Under the pieces are notes generated by a model. That model had not been told where the DNA came from. It was given only the letters and a program-made list of their open reading frames with translations, and ran no database searches. 63,112 nucleotides of DNA from Bacteroidaceae bacterium (GTDB lineage: Bacteria > Bacteroidota > Bacteroidia > Bacteroidales > Bacteroidaceae). Within the stretch, counting starts at the first letter, position 1. Every line of letters starts with the position of its first letter. The stretch lies in NCBI GenBank assembly GCA_017650105.1, contig JAGCFO010000017.1, positions 1-63,112 on the forward strand. Direction: 5' to 3'. Position numbers and translations under genes: made by a program. Below, piece after piece: positions 10,087 to 18,405 of the stretch.

Positions 10087-10423
10087 TTGGAAACAAAGGT
10101 AGCGATAAGAATGGATTCGCCAAACATCTTGCCCCTTTTTTTCACATTTTGTGCAAATCAGTTTCCTTCCATTAGACGTAACGAAGGGCCGAAAAGTTTT
10201 CGAAAAGGGAAAAAATTTTTTGGAGAACACATATCGCGAGATGAAGAAGGGAAAATCCGCAGCCGGCATAACTCCCCGTCCGAAGCCCCCTCAACCGCGC
10301 CGAAGAGTCAGCCGCCCCCTGCCACAGATTAAGAGAAAAACCGATTTTCGGGGTTAATCTTAAAAAAAATTGACTTTTTGAAAGAATATTTCCAAAAAAT
10401 ATGGTTGCATGAAAAAAAATAAG
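10087..10423. other. Intergenic stretch between sppA and tRNA-Ser
   Basis: No gene is visible. It carries one copy of the ATATCGCGAGATGAAGAAGG word (about 10232-10251) beside AAAAAATTTTTTGGAGAACAC, a combination related to 1391-1470 and 16170-16221. A G/C-rich patch at 10255-10330 follows, with no recognisable feature. Confidence 0.4.
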
Positions 10424-10431
10424 TATATTTG
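10424..10431 (+). promoter_or_regulatory. -7 box of the tRNA-Ser / exbB unit
   Basis: TATATTTG lies 38 bp before the tRNA. No other promoter-like sequence is obvious between the tRNA and exbB, so it may drive both. Confidence 0.5.
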
Positions 10432-10469
10432 TGGCCGAATTGCGTGTTAGTGCGCAGACTGTAGTTGTT

Positions 10470-10557
10470 GGAAAGATGCTCGAGTGGCTGAAGAGGCACG
10501 CCTGGAAAGCGTGTAAACTCCTAAAGGGTTTCCGGGGTTCGAATCCCCGTCTTTCCG
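10470..10557 (+). tRNA. tRNA-Ser(GGA)
   Basis: The acceptor arms GGAAAGA and TCTTTCC pair, with G as the discriminator base. The anticodon stem CACGC/GCGTG encloses the loop CTGGAAA, giving anticodon GGA (10504-10506), which reads UCC and UCU. The variable arm is long, as in class II tRNAs, and the T arm GGGGTTCGAATCCCC is perfect. CCA is not encoded. No terminator separates it from exbB, whose start is 56 bp away. Confidence 0.97.
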
Positions 10558-10613
10558 CAGAGAATGTAAAACGATCTAATAACAGTAAAGTATTAATTAA
10601 AAAAGTAACACAC

Positions 10614-11444
10614 ATGAAAAAGATTTTTGCAGTAATTGCAATGTTCGGACTCCTTTCTTTAGGAATGACACAGTCAGTGATGGCTCAGGAAGCTGCAGCT
10701 CCCGCTGATCAGGAAAATGTAGCCGCAGCTGTTGACTCCGCTGCCGCCACCGTTGCCGAGACACCCGCCGAGACGGTTGCCCCCGTTGTAGAGGAGGAAT
10801 CACAGAGCTTCCACAAAGCCCTCAAGGTTAAGTTCATCGAAGGTAACGCAGCCTTCATGTCACTCGTTGCTATCGCATTCATCATCGGTCTTGCCTTCTG
10901 CATCGAGCGTATCATCTACCTGAGCCTTGCAGAAATCAACACCAACAAGATGCTCAAGAAAGTTGAAGACGCATTGGAGAAAGGCGACCTCGAAGGTGCC
11001 AAGACCATCTGCCGCAACACCCGCGGTCCCGTCGCATCCATCTGCTATCAGGGCTTGATGCGCGTTAACGACGGCCTCGACGTAGTTGAGCGCTCGGTAG
11101 TATCCTACGGAGGCGTACAGGCAGCTGCCCTTGAGAAGAACTGCTCATGGATCACCCTGTTCATCGCTATGGCTCCGTCACTCGGATTCTTGGGAACTGT
11201 GATCGGTATGGTACAGGCATTCGACGACATCCAGAAAGCTGGTGACATCAGTCCTACCATCGTTGCCGGCGGTATGAAAGTCGCCCTTATCACCACCATC
11301 TTCGGTATTATCGTTGCTCTTATCCTCCAGGTATTCTACAACTTCATCCTGACGAAGATCGAGTCAATCAACAGCGATATGGAAGACAGCTCCATCACGC
11401 TGCTCGACATGATCATGAAGTACAACCTGAAGTACTCAAAGTAA
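10614..11444 (+). CDS. exbB: ExbB/TolQ/MotA-type proton channel subunit
   Basis: This inner-membrane protein (276 aa) should work with ExbD to turn proton motive force into work for TonB-dependent transport. Residues 1-23 look like a signal peptide, followed by an Ala/Pro/Glu-rich periplasmic stretch (about 24-65). The MotA/TolQ/ExbB domain follows with three hydrophobic segments (about 83-105, 175-200 and 215-245) and the conserved LGFLGTVIGMVQAFDDI loop. The signal-like N-terminus plus acidic linker is typical of Bacteroidetes homologs. I start at MKKIFAV because the longer frame runs through the tRNA. It leads a four-gene cluster. Confidence 0.92.
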   Translation: MKKIFAVIAMFGLLSLGMTQSVMAQEAAAPADQENVAAAVDSAAATVAETPAETVAPVVEEESQSFHKALKVKFIEGNAAFMSLVAIAFIIGLAFCIERIIYLSLAEINTNKMLKKVEDALEKGDLEGAKTICRNTRGPVASICYQGLMRVNDGLDVVERSVVSYGGVQAAALEKNCSWITLFIAMAPSLGFLGTVIGMVQAFDDIQKAGDISPTIVAGGMKVALITTIFGIIVALILQVFYNFILTKIESINSDMEDSSITLLDMIMKYNLKYSK

Positions 11445-11478
11445 ACCATAATTACCGACACCATTAAATCGACTTACA

Positions 11479-11973
11479 ATGGAAAAAGCAAAGTCACTGA
11501 AAGATAAATGCTCGAAGGTGTCGTCTCTCGCGCTTTATGCCGTGTTCGGACTATCAGCCATCGTACTGATACTCTTCTTCTGCGTGGGATATAACAACAT
11601 GGAATCGTATGCAAGCGGATTCCTTACGACGCCCAAGTTCACCGACCTGCTGCTCTTCTGGCAGTATGCCCTCGTAGCCATCTGTATCGTCTGCACCGTC
11701 ATAGGAGCCATCATCGCCAAAGGCGGCAAGATCGACTCACAGATGCCGAAGTCAGCAAACATCCTCAAGACGATAGGCCTGCTCCTCTTCGTGCCCCTGC
11801 TCGTCATCGGCGCCGTTATGGGAAGCAGCAAGCCTGTACGCACAGGTGAAGGCATCTACGACAACTCCTTCTGGCTTGTCGCTACCGATGCTATGCTCTA
11901 CACCATCTACGGACTCATCATCGTCGTTGTCTTAGGCCTTATCCTGAACATGCTCGGCATCTTCAAGAAATAA
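11479..11973 (+). CDS. Four-helix membrane protein of the ExbB/ExbD cluster
   Basis: The 164-aa protein has four clear hydrophobic segments (about 18-40, 62-82, 95-112 and 135-160) and a Lys-rich N-terminus. I know of no assigned function. Its place between exbB and exbD, with 34- and 32-bp gaps on the same strand, suggests an accessory subunit of this energy-transducing complex in Bacteroidetes. Confidence 0.75.
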   Translation: MEKAKSLKDKCSKVSSLALYAVFGLSAIVLILFFCVGYNNMESYASGFLTTPKFTDLLLFWQYALVAICIVCTVIGAIIAKGGKIDSQMPKSANILKTIGLLLFVPLLVIGAVMGSSKPVRTGEGIYDNSFWLVATDAMLYTIYGLIIVVVLGLILNMLGIFKK

Positions 11974-12005
11974 ACCAGGCATAATTTAAACAAGGAGAAA
12001 TAATT

Positions 12006-12632
12006 ATGGCAAAAAAGAAAAGAAAAGTACCAGGGCTGAACGCTAGTTCTACCGCGGATATTTCGTTCATCCTGCTTATCTTCTTCTTGGTCGTAACATC
12101 CATGAATACGGACACTGGTCTGGCGCGCCGTCTGCCGCCTCCACCAGATCCCAATCAGCAAGATGAAGATGTCAAGGTGAAAGGTAGAAACGTGCTGGTA
12201 GTTCAGGTGAACATGAACAACGAAATCAGCTACTACTACGGAGACCAGAACTCCCGCGTATATCAGCAGAACGTGCAGCCAGCCGACTTGTACCCCATCG
12301 CAAAGGAGTTTATCGCCAACCCGAACAACAAGGCCAACATGCCCGAGTTCCACCCCGCCGATCCTCCCCTGCCCATCCTGGGTGCATATCCCGTGACACA
12401 GAACCACATCATCTCCGTTCAGACAGACCGTACCACAAAGTACGACGTCTACTTCCAGATTCAGAACGAGCTGATGCGTGCCTACAACGACCTTCGCGAC
12501 GAGTTCGCTATGGAGAAATTTGGAGTTAAATATACGGATCTCCCTTCAGGAGAGGACAAGGAACTCGCAGTGCGCGGCGTCTATCCTCTCAAGATATCTG
12601 AGGCTGAACCAAAACAATATGGAAATAATTAA
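12006..12632 (+). CDS. exbD: ExbD/TolR-type protein, first copy
   Basis: The 208-aa protein has a basic N-terminus (MAKKKRKVPGLNASSTAD), one transmembrane helix (about 20-37) containing the functionally important Asp region ADISFILLIFFLV, and a periplasmic domain. That domain is longer than in E. coli ExbD and includes a Pro-rich linker (RRLPPPPDPNQQDED). It should couple proton flow to TonB with the upstream ExbB. Two bases separate it from the second ExbD. Confidence 0.9.
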   Translation: MAKKKRKVPGLNASSTADISFILLIFFLVVTSMNTDTGLARRLPPPPDPNQQDEDVKVKGRNVLVVQVNMNNEISYYYGDQNSRVYQQNVQPADLYPIAKEFIANPNNKANMPEFHPADPPLPILGAYPVTQNHIISVQTDRTTKYDVYFQIQNELMRAYNDLRDEFAMEKFGVKYTDLPSGEDKELAVRGVYPLKISEAEPKQYGNN

Positions 12633-12634
12633 TT

Positions 12635-13099
12635 ATGGGAAAGTTTAATAAAAGTGGCAAGCAAGAAATGCCGGAATTGAATACGTCGTCACTTCCCGAC
12701 CTTATCTTCTCGATCTTGTTCTTCTTCATGATTGTTACAACCATGCGTGAGGTTACGCTGAAGGTAGACTTCAACCTTCCCTCCGGAACGGAAATCGTCA
12801 AACTGGAAAAGAAATCCCTCGTATCCTATATCTATATCGGTCCTCCCACACGCGAGTACCGTGCTAAACTGGGAACAGAGAGCCGCATCCAGCTCAATGA
12901 AGATTTCGCAGAAGTCGGCGCTATCCACGAGTACATCCTTCAGGAGCGCGAATCGATGCAGGAACGCGACAAACCGTTCATGAAAGTGAGCCTCAAGATA
13001 GATGAAGGTACGCAAATGGGTATTGTGACTGACGTGAAAATGGCCCTACGCGAAGCATATGCATTAGCAATCGTCTATTCGGCTACCAAACGTCAGTAA
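12635..13099 (+). CDS. exbD: ExbD/TolR-type protein, second copy
   Basis: The 154-aa protein repeats the plan of its neighbour: basic start, ELNTSSLPDLIFSILFFFMIVTTM transmembrane segment carrying the Asp, and a compact periplasmic domain ending in the IVTDVKMALREAYALAIVYS motif. Two different ExbD proteins beside one ExbB is common in Bacteroidetes and suggests a mixed ExbD dimer. A terminator follows at 13113. Confidence 0.9.
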   Translation: MGKFNKSGKQEMPELNTSSLPDLIFSILFFFMIVTTMREVTLKVDFNLPSGTEIVKLEKKSLVSYIYIGPPTREYRAKLGTESRIQLNEDFAEVGAIHEYILQERESMQERDKPFMKVSLKIDEGTQMGIVTDVKMALREAYALAIVYSATKRQ

Positions 13100-13112
13100 A
13101 CAAACTGTCAAT

Positions 13113-13147
13113 AGAAAGCGGGTGGCCCTCAAGCCCCCGCTTTTTCT
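13113..13147 (+). terminator. Terminator of the exb cluster
   Basis: The arms GAAAGCGGG and CCCGCTTTTTC form a stem with a T run, 15 bp after the second exbD stop. Confidence 0.8.
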
Positions 13148-13172
13148 TTCTAACCTTAAAAAGAACAATATC

Positions 13173-13643
13173 ATGGCTCAACATCAACTGGATGCTTTAG
13201 ATTTCCAAATCCTCTCTATGATTTCTGCCGATGCCCGCACTCCCTTCCTCGAGGTAGCACGAGCATGCAATGTTTCGGGTGCCGCCATACATCAACGCAT
13301 ACAGAAACTGCAGAACCTGGGAGTGCTGAACGGCTCGGAATTCATTCTCGACCCTCAGAAAATCGGGCTTGAAACGTGTGCCTATGTAGGACTTTTCCTG
13401 AAAGATCCTTCCAATTTCGAAACAGTCGTTGACGCACTGAAGCAGATTCCCGAAGTGGTAGAATGTCATTACACTACCGGGCAGTACGATATCTTTATAA
13501 AGATATACGCTAAGAGCAATCACGATCTGATGAATATCCTTCACGACAAACTACAGCCTCTCGGCCTTGCCCGTTCGGAAACAATCATTTCGTACAGCGA
13601 AGTCTTTAGGCGTCAGATGCCAATCCCCACTCCTGCTGAATAG
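13173..13643 (+). CDS. Lrp/AsnC family transcriptional regulator
   Basis: The 156-aa protein has an N-terminal winged-helix domain (LDFQILSMISADARTPFLEVARACNVSGAAIHQRIQKLQNLGVL, residues about 8-51) and a C-terminal RAM effector domain (about 65-150). Such regulators sense amino acids as dimers or octamers. Its target is not evident: it has terminators on both sides and stands alone. I start at MAQHQLDAL because the upstream codons fall in the terminator of the preceding cluster. Confidence 0.9.
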   Translation: MAQHQLDALDFQILSMISADARTPFLEVARACNVSGAAIHQRIQKLQNLGVLNGSEFILDPQKIGLETCAYVGLFLKDPSNFETVVDALKQIPEVVECHYTTGQYDIFIKIYAKSNHDLMNILHDKLQPLGLARSETIISYSEVFRRQMPIPTPAE

Positions 13644-13665
13644 AGACAAGGAAACGGATTCAAAT

Positions 13666-13703
13666 AAGAGAGGCGTTAAGATTATATCTTCAACGCCTCT
13701 CTT
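13666..13703. terminator. Bidirectional terminator between lrp-type gene and folA
   Basis: The arms AAGAGAGGCGTT and AACGCCTCTCTTTT pair around a 14-nt loop between convergent genes. Confidence 0.8.
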
Positions 13704-13738
13704 TTGATGTCTATAAAAGAAGTCTCCTACCCTGCTCC

Positions 13739-14305
13739 TCATTCCTTGCAAGCGCATTGGGGGCATTGGGACTCGTCATGAGGCTGAGGAGTCACACTAT
13801 CGGTTTCTGCATCTTGCTTGCGGACGAAATCCGTGAAACAATAACGGTAAGCGTGCTTTTCGTCTGCTTCGTGCTTTTCCTCGTTTGAAATAATCCACTT
13901 GTCATAATCAATTGCCGGGAAGAATGTGTCTGCTTCCTCAGGAGTATTTTCAACGAAAGTGAGATAAAGACGATCGGCAAGCGGCATAGCCTGACGATAA
14001 ATGCTTGCTCCCCCGATAACAAAGACCTCTTCGTCCTCTCCGCATGACTGAAGCGCTTCGGGAAGGGTTCTGAAAACTTCCGCACCATCTGGAGAGAAGT
14101 CCTCGCTTCGGCTCAAGACGATGTTACGTCTGTTGGGCAGCACCCCTTTGGGAAAAGACTCAAAAGTCTTCCTCCCCATTACGATAGTATGCCCCGTAGT
14201 CAGCGCCTTAAACCGCTTCATATCGTTGGGAAGGCGATAGATGAGCTGGTTTTTGTTGCCGATGGCGCCGTTTTCGGATAGGGCTGCGATGATGCTGATA
14301 ATCAT
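13739..14305 (-). CDS. folA: Dihydrofolate reductase
   Basis: FolA reduces dihydrofolate to tetrahydrofolate, which the neighbouring thymidylate synthase consumes. Marks in the 188-aa protein are MIISIIAALSENGAIG, the substrate-pocket YRLPNDMKRFK, the NADPH site GRKTFESFP and the VFVIGGASIYRQAMPLADRLYLT segment. The C-terminus is extended by about 25 residues ending in CPQCACKE, a possible Cys-rich tail. An open frame continues 65 codons upstream into thyA through a 21-bp repeat array; I reject this as the start because the DHFR fold begins at MIIS. thyA lies 154 bp upstream on the same strand. Confidence 0.93.
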   Translation of the reverse strand: MIISIIAALSENGAIGNKNQLIYRLPNDMKRFKALTTGHTIVMGRKTFESFPKGVLPNRRNIVLSRSEDFSPDGAEVFRTLPEALQSCGEDEEVFVIGGASIYRQAMPLADRLYLTFVENTPEEADTFFPAIDYDKWIISNEEKHEADEKHAYRYCFTDFVRKQDAETDSVTPQPHDESQCPQCACKE

Positions 14306-14452
14306 AGTTACCTTGGGGCAAAAGAAGTAATTATTGGAGCAAAAAGCGTTATTATCTGGGGAAAGAACAAACTTATTAGGGGGGAGGATATACTTATAAA
14401 TGGAAAAGATATACTTTTTAGGGGGAAAAATATACTTGTAAGGATAAACAAC
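14306..14452. repeat. Tandem array 2, seven units of exactly 21 bp
   Basis: Seven consecutive 21-bp units fill nearly all of the space between thyA and folA. The units are diverged but keep a G-rich block (GGGG), A-rich stretches and a TATACTT-type block. Read on the minus strand, it shares the C-run, A-rich, AAGT layout of array 1. The frame stays open with folA and would give YKYIF-type heptads. Confidence 0.75.
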
Positions 14453-14459
14453 GCGCTTA

Positions 14460-15254
14460 TCAAACCGACACCTTTGCTGCGATGTGAGGCCAGGGGTCAT
14501 ATCCCTCCAACTGAAAATCTTCGTATCTGAAACTGAAGAGATCCTTCACATCAGGATTCAGTATCATGCGAGGAAGAGGCCGAGGTTCACGCGTAAGCTG
14601 CAATCGGGCTTGATCGAGATGGTCTTTATAGAGATGCGTGTCGCCCGTAGTGTGAATAAACTCCCCGGGCTTGAGTCCTGTCACCTGTGCCACCATCATC
14701 AGCAGCAGCGCGTAGGACGCAATGTTGAAGGGAACGCCGAGAAAAGTGTCTGCGCTCCGCTGATAGAGTTGAAGGCTGAGCTTCCCCTCGGCAACATAGA
14801 ACTGAAACAGCGCGTGACAAGGGGGAAGATGCATATTCCCCAAGTCGGCAACGTTCCAGGCGCTCACCACCATCCGTCGCGAGTCGGGAGTCTCCTTTAT
14901 CTGCTTCAGGATTTCACTTATCTGATCGATATGCCCTCCGTTGTAGTCGGGCCACGAGCGCCATTGGTATCCGTAGATATGTCCCGTGTCGCCCGTCTCG
15001 TCAGCCCACTCGTTCCAGATGCGCACTCCGTGTTCCTGCAGGTATTTCACGTTCGTGTCGCCGTTGAGGAACCATAGAAGCTCATAGATGATAGACTTTA
15101 GATGCAGTTTCTTTGTCGTGAGCAGTGGGAACCCGTCTTCGAGATTGAAGCGCATCTGGTTGCCGAAGACGCTCAGCGTGCCCGTACCGGTACGGTCGCT
15201 TTTCTCCACTCCCGTTTCAAGGATGCGGCTGAGGAGGGTGAGGTATTGTTTCAT
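14460..15254 (-). CDS. thyA: Thymidylate synthase
   Basis: ThyA methylates dUMP to dTMP using methylene-tetrahydrofolate. The 264-aa length and landmarks match the classical enzyme: [11 protein letters not shown] (about 21-31), catalytic Cys146 in [12 protein letters not shown], the dUMP-binding [20 protein letters not shown], and C-terminal [14 protein letters not shown]. It lies upstream of folA on the same strand, 12 bp after the DUF5056-like gene. Confidence 0.97.
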   Translation of the reverse strand: MKQYLTLLSRILETGVEKSDRTGTGTLSVFGNQMRFNLEDGFPLLTTKKLHLKSIIYELLWFLNGDTNVKYLQEHGVRIWNEWADETGDTGHIYGYQWRSWPDYNGGHIDQISEILKQIKETPDSRRMVVSAWNVADLGNMHLPPCHALFQFYVAEGKLSLQLYQRSADTFLGVPFNIASYALLLMMVAQVTGLKPGEFIHTTGDTHLYKDHLDQARLQLTREPRPLPRMILNPDVKDLFSFRYEDFQLEGYDPWPHIAAKVSV

Positions 15255-15265
15255 ATCGATACGTT

Positions 15266-15592
15266 TTAGCGGAAGGCTCTTATCTTATCAATGCTGAAGG
15301 CTGCCAATCCGAGCAGCGCGATGATAACAAGCGGATTGATAGCAGTATGTTTGGCGTAAGCCACAAACTGTATGACGTTTATGAGCCCATTGCAGATGAT
15401 GCTCCAGAGGTCGAAGCAGCAGATGGCTACTAACGCTAAGATGAAGGGCAACACTATCTTGCCTATCTTGAGCCACACGGGTGTGTAGGGCGGTATGCGA
15501 CGCATCACCCGCTCGCTGAAACCATTGTCTTCAGGCTTCGGCGCGTTGTCTGTCAAAAACTTTCTTATCAGTTCATCGTTATTCATATCCAT
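15266..15592 (-). CDS. Small membrane protein, DUF5056-like, sigma-factor partner
   Basis: The 108-aa protein has a polar N-terminus ([31 protein letters not shown]) and two hydrophobic segments (about 42-65 and 85-103). It overlaps the 3' end of the ECF sigma gene by 14 bp. That arrangement and the short cytoplasmic N-terminus suggest an anti-sigma or membrane-tether role; this is inference, since it lacks an obvious zinc-binding anti-sigma motif. An alternative start is Met3. Confidence 0.7.
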   Translation of the reverse strand: MDMNNDELIRKFLTDNAPKPEDNGFSERVMRRIPPYTPVWLKIGKIVLPFILALVAICCFDLWSIICNGLINVIQFVAYAKHTAINPLVIIALLGLAAFSIDKIRAFR

Positions 15593-16124
15593 TTTGTTTT
15601 AAGAAAGTAGTCATTTTGTCTTTTCCCCTCGATATGTGGGACTTAACGGTGCCTTCCGGCAAGTTGAGCACGCTGGAGATGTCTTTTATCGGCATGTTGT
15701 TCAAGAAGAACAGCGTGATGCACGAACGTTCGTTGGCGCTCAGCAGCTGCATTGCCTGATTCAGGTCCGACTTCAGGCTGCCGTCTTCCGCGTTCTGCCG
15801 ATAGAGCGTATTCACCTCGTTTTCAACGTCCTCGACCGACTGTAGCTCTTTCCGACTGCGAATATAGTCATAAAAAACATTATATGCAATTCTGAAGAGC
15901 CAAGTTTTAAAGGAAGCGTTGTTTTTAAATGTCTTCAGCTGCAGCCAGGCCTTCACAAAGGTGTCTTGCGCCAGATCGTCGCTCAGCATCTTGTCGCCTC
16001 CCGTCAGGTTGAGCAGGAACTGCCTCAAAGGCGCTTCATGCCTCCTGACGATGATGTCGAAGGCATGCCGCGACCCGAAGAGGGTGACCTGCGTGATGAG
16101 CATCTGATCGCTGACAGCAGCCAT
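15579..16124 (-). CDS. ECF-type RNA polymerase sigma factor
   Basis: The 181-aa protein has sigma region 2 (LSDDLAQDTFVKAWLQLKTF...FKTWLFRIAYNVFYDYIRSRK, about 47-92) and region 4 (LSANERSCITLFFLNNMPIKDISSVLNLPEGTVKSHISRGKDKM, about 128-172). It should direct RNA polymerase to a stress or envelope regulon. The partner membrane protein overlaps its end. A hairpin (16176-16221) separates it from the upstream DUF6249-like gene. Confidence 0.93.
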   Translation of the reverse strand: MAAVSDQMLITQVTLFGSRHAFDIIVRRHEAPLRQFLLNLTGGDKMLSDDLAQDTFVKAWLQLKTFKNNASFKTWLFRIAYNVFYDYIRSRKELQSVEDVENEVNTLYRQNAEDGSLKSDLNQAMQLLSANERSCITLFFLNNMPIKDISSVLNLPEGTVKSHISRGKDKMTTFLKQNGYE

Positions 16125-16175
16125 TGGGATTCGTTGCAGATGAAGGGAGTTGACGGGATTTTGGAGAAGGAATCT

Positions 16176-16221
16176 CGCGATATGAAGAAGGGAAAAATTT
16201 TTATTCTTTCTTCATATCGCG
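16176..16221. repeat. Hairpin of the GAAGAAGG family
   Basis: The arms CGCGATATGAAGAA (16176-16189) and TTCTTCATATCGCG (16208-16221) are a perfect 14-bp match around an A/T-rich loop. It lies between the DUF6249-like gene and the sigma gene on the minus strand and may end or attenuate transcription there. The same core recurs at 1391, near 10237, and in the array at 47901. Confidence 0.65.
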
Positions 16222-16238
16222 CGTTTCCTTGTCGATAT

Positions 16239-16895
16239 TTATTTCTCTTTCTGCCTGTCGCTGCGGCTCAGATACCATATGATGAGCTTCCCTATTCCGA
16301 TGCACGCTATGAGAGCGCCTATGGCTATGCCGACTTCATCGATGATGAGTCCGAGAAGTATGGCGAGTCCTGCGCCGGCACAGATGTTGGTGATTCCTTC
16401 GTTGCGCATCTTGATGTCGCCTTCGTACATCTGCTTCACGGTCTCCTCAGGGATGGGCTGCCCTGTTTCAGCAATCTTCTGATAGGTGTTGTACTTGGCT
16501 TTGCGTCCTTTGTAGGTGAAGTAGAAGATAAGGAAGATGATGAGCAAGGGCAGCACGAAGAAGAAGAGAATACCCAGAGCGATGGGCACCCACGAGTACT
16601 TCTCGATTTTTTCGGCCCACTTTCCGAACGTCTCGGTGTATTTGCCGAACATCTCTTCCATCATGTCATCCATCTCCTCAAAGTCGTCGTCGGAGTCAAC
16701 GGTGACGGTTGTAGTTGCAGAACCGTTGTTAAAGGTCCAAGTAGTAGATTTCGACTGGGATGAACCATTAGCCTGAGTGGTGTCGGAGTCCTCAGCAACA
16801 ATTTCGTTCACCACGAGGGCGCTGTCCAGATCATTCTGGGCTTTTATCGTCGGCACGCACAGGGCGAGCATAAGTAAAAAAACTATTCTTTTCAT
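16239..16895 (-). CDS. Membrane protein, DUF6249-like
   Basis: The 218-aa protein starts with a signal peptide (MKRIVFLLMLALCVPTIKAQ). A Ser/Thr/Asp-rich exported stretch (about 21-95) follows, then a transmembrane helix (about 105-128), a basic loop, and a C-terminal pair of hydrophobic helices (about 170-210). I recognise the general DUF6249 look, of unknown function. It is 114 bp upstream of the ECF sigma gene, so it may be part of, or a target of, that regulatory unit. Confidence 0.7.
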   Translation of the reverse strand: MKRIVFLLMLALCVPTIKAQNDLDSALVVNEIVAEDSDTTQANGSSQSKSTTWTFNNGSATTTVTVDSDDDFEEMDDMMEEMFGKYTETFGKWAEKIEKYSWVPIALGILFFFVLPLLIIFLIFYFTYKGRKAKYNTYQKIAETGQPIPEETVKQMYEGDIKMRNEGITNICAGAGLAILLGLIIDEVGIAIGALIACIGIGKLIIWYLSRSDRQKEK

Positions 16896-16972
16896 TTTAT
16901 CTGGTTTTTAATTTGTTTCGTATCTTAGACGTTTATTATCTCGATTTAGTTGCAAAGTAAGCAATTTTTTTT

Positions 16973-16980
16973 TATGTTTG
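16973..16980 (+). promoter_or_regulatory. -7 box of the rsmF-like gene
   Basis: TATGTTTG lies 24 bp before ATG 17005, with TTGC about 20 bp further upstream. The space is divergent with the DUF6249-like gene. Confidence 0.5.
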
Positions 16981-17004
16981 CATCACCAAGAGGTGAGTTT
17001 GTCT

Positions 17005-18405
17005 ATGGAATTACCCAAATCGTTTCAAAGCTATCTCTCCGCCCTGCTGGGCGAGGGCTCTCAGGCTGTTGTCGACGCCATCGGCCAAGAGCCCGTCACG
17101 AGCGTGCGCCTGAATCCCTTCAAGACGCCCGGCTCCCTTCCTGAGGAACCCGTTCCCTGGGCTTCGCACGCCTATTACCTTCGCGAGAGGCCCAATTTCA
17201 CCTTCGACCCTCTCTTCCACGCAGGTTGCTACTATGTGCAGGAGGCTTCGTCCATGTTTCTCGAGCAGGTTGTGCGCCAGCATGTCAGTTCACCCGTGTG
17301 TGTGCTCGACCTTTGCGCTGCTCCGGGAGGCAAGTCCACCCATCTGCGTTCCATCCTTCCCGAGGGGAGCCTTCTCGTAAGCAACGAACTCATTCGCAAC
17401 AGAGCTAACGTGCTGGCAGAGAATATCATAAAGTGGGGACATCCCGATGTGGCAGCCACAAACAATGCTCCAGAGGACTTCTCGCATCTCGAAGGTTTGT
17501 TCGACGTCGTCCTGACTGACGTTCCCTGCAGCGGGGAAGGTATGTTCCGAAAAGACGAGACAGCTATCGCTGAGTGGAGCGAGCAGAACGTGGAGCTTTG
17601 CCAAAGGCGCAGCAGGGAAATCATCGACTCCTGCTGGCCTGTCCTGAAGCCCGGAGGATTGCTCATTTTCAGCACTTGCACCTTTAATATAAAGGAGAAC
17701 GAGCAGAACGTGCAGCATTTCTGCGAAAAGTACGGAGCAGAGGTGCTGGAGATAAAAACAAGCCCTGACTGGAAGATAACAGGCAATCTGCTCCCTTCTG
17801 CAAAACCCGACGACTCGTTCCCTGTCTACCGTTTCCTGCCCGGAAGGACTCGTGGCGAAGGTTTCTTCCTCTCTGTATTGCGCAAGCCTGCCGACGCTTC
17901 TTGCGACGCAGTCTCGCTGAATGAAAAGAAAAAGAAAAAAGAAAAGCGCCCCGCTGTGCCCGATATATGCAAGGGCTGGGTTCAGAAGGCAGAAGACTTC
18001 TTGTGGGATGTAGAAGGCGATGTCGTTGTGGCACATCCGCTGAATCATTCGGATGTGATATCCCTGCTGAAGAAAAACCTGCGTGTGATGCACTCAGGCA
18101 TCGTTGTAGCAAGCATAGCAGGAAGCAAGGTTTCTCCTGCGCAAAGTCTGGCAAACAGTATCTGCCTTGCTCCGAATGCTTTCCCGCGTGTGGATGTCTC
18201 ATACTCCGATGCACTCACTTATCTGCGACACGAGGCAATAAGGCTACCCGAGAGCGTTCCTAACGGGTTTGTGCTCATTACTTTCCGCGGTACGCCCTTG
18301 GGATTTGCGAAAAATCTGGGAACGAGAGCCAATAATATGTATATGAGCGAATGGCGCATCCGCACCACTCACTTGCCTGCTGAGGAGTTCTCACTCCTCT
18401 CTTAG
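17005..18405 (+). CDS. rsmF: RsmF-like rRNA cytosine-C5 methyltransferase
   Basis: The 466-aa protein resembles RsmF/NOL1-NOP2 enzymes that methylate a cytosine in 16S rRNA with S-adenosylmethionine. The SAM site is VLDLCAAPGGKSTHL (about 103-117). The two catalytic cysteines are in TDVPCSGEGMFRKD (about 170-183) and FSTCTFNIKENEQNV. A C-terminal domain with a Lys-rich linker (EKKKKKEKRP) follows. I start at MELPKSF; an upstream Met in the same frame overlaps the promoter. The 3' end overlaps mutL by 4 bp, tail to tail. Confidence 0.88.
   Translation: MELPKSFQSYLSALLGEGSQAVVDAIGQEPVTSVRLNPFKTPGSLPEEPVPWASHAYYLRERPNFTFDPLFHAGCYYVQEASSMFLEQVVRQHVSSPVCVLDLCAAPGGKSTHLRSILPEGSLLVSNELIRNRANVLAENIIKWGHPDVAATNNAPEDFSHLEGLFDVVLTDVPCSGEGMFRKDETAIAEWSEQNVELCQRRSREIIDSCWPVLKPGGLLIFSTCTFNIKENEQNVQHFCEKYGAEVLEIKTSPDWKITGNLLPSAKPDDSFPVYRFLPGRTRGEGFFLSVLRKPADASCDAVSLNEKKKKKEKRPAVPDICKGWVQKAEDFLWDVEGDVVVAHPLNHSDVISLLKKNLRVMHSGIVVASIAGSKVSPAQSLANSICLAPNAFPRVDVSYSDALTYLRHEAIRLPESVPNGFVLITFRGTPLGFAKNLGTRANNMYMSEWRIRTTHLPAEEFSLLS

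Noticed and set aside
10431..10613. Longer exbB start
   Set aside because: The extra codons run through the complete tRNA-Ser gene.
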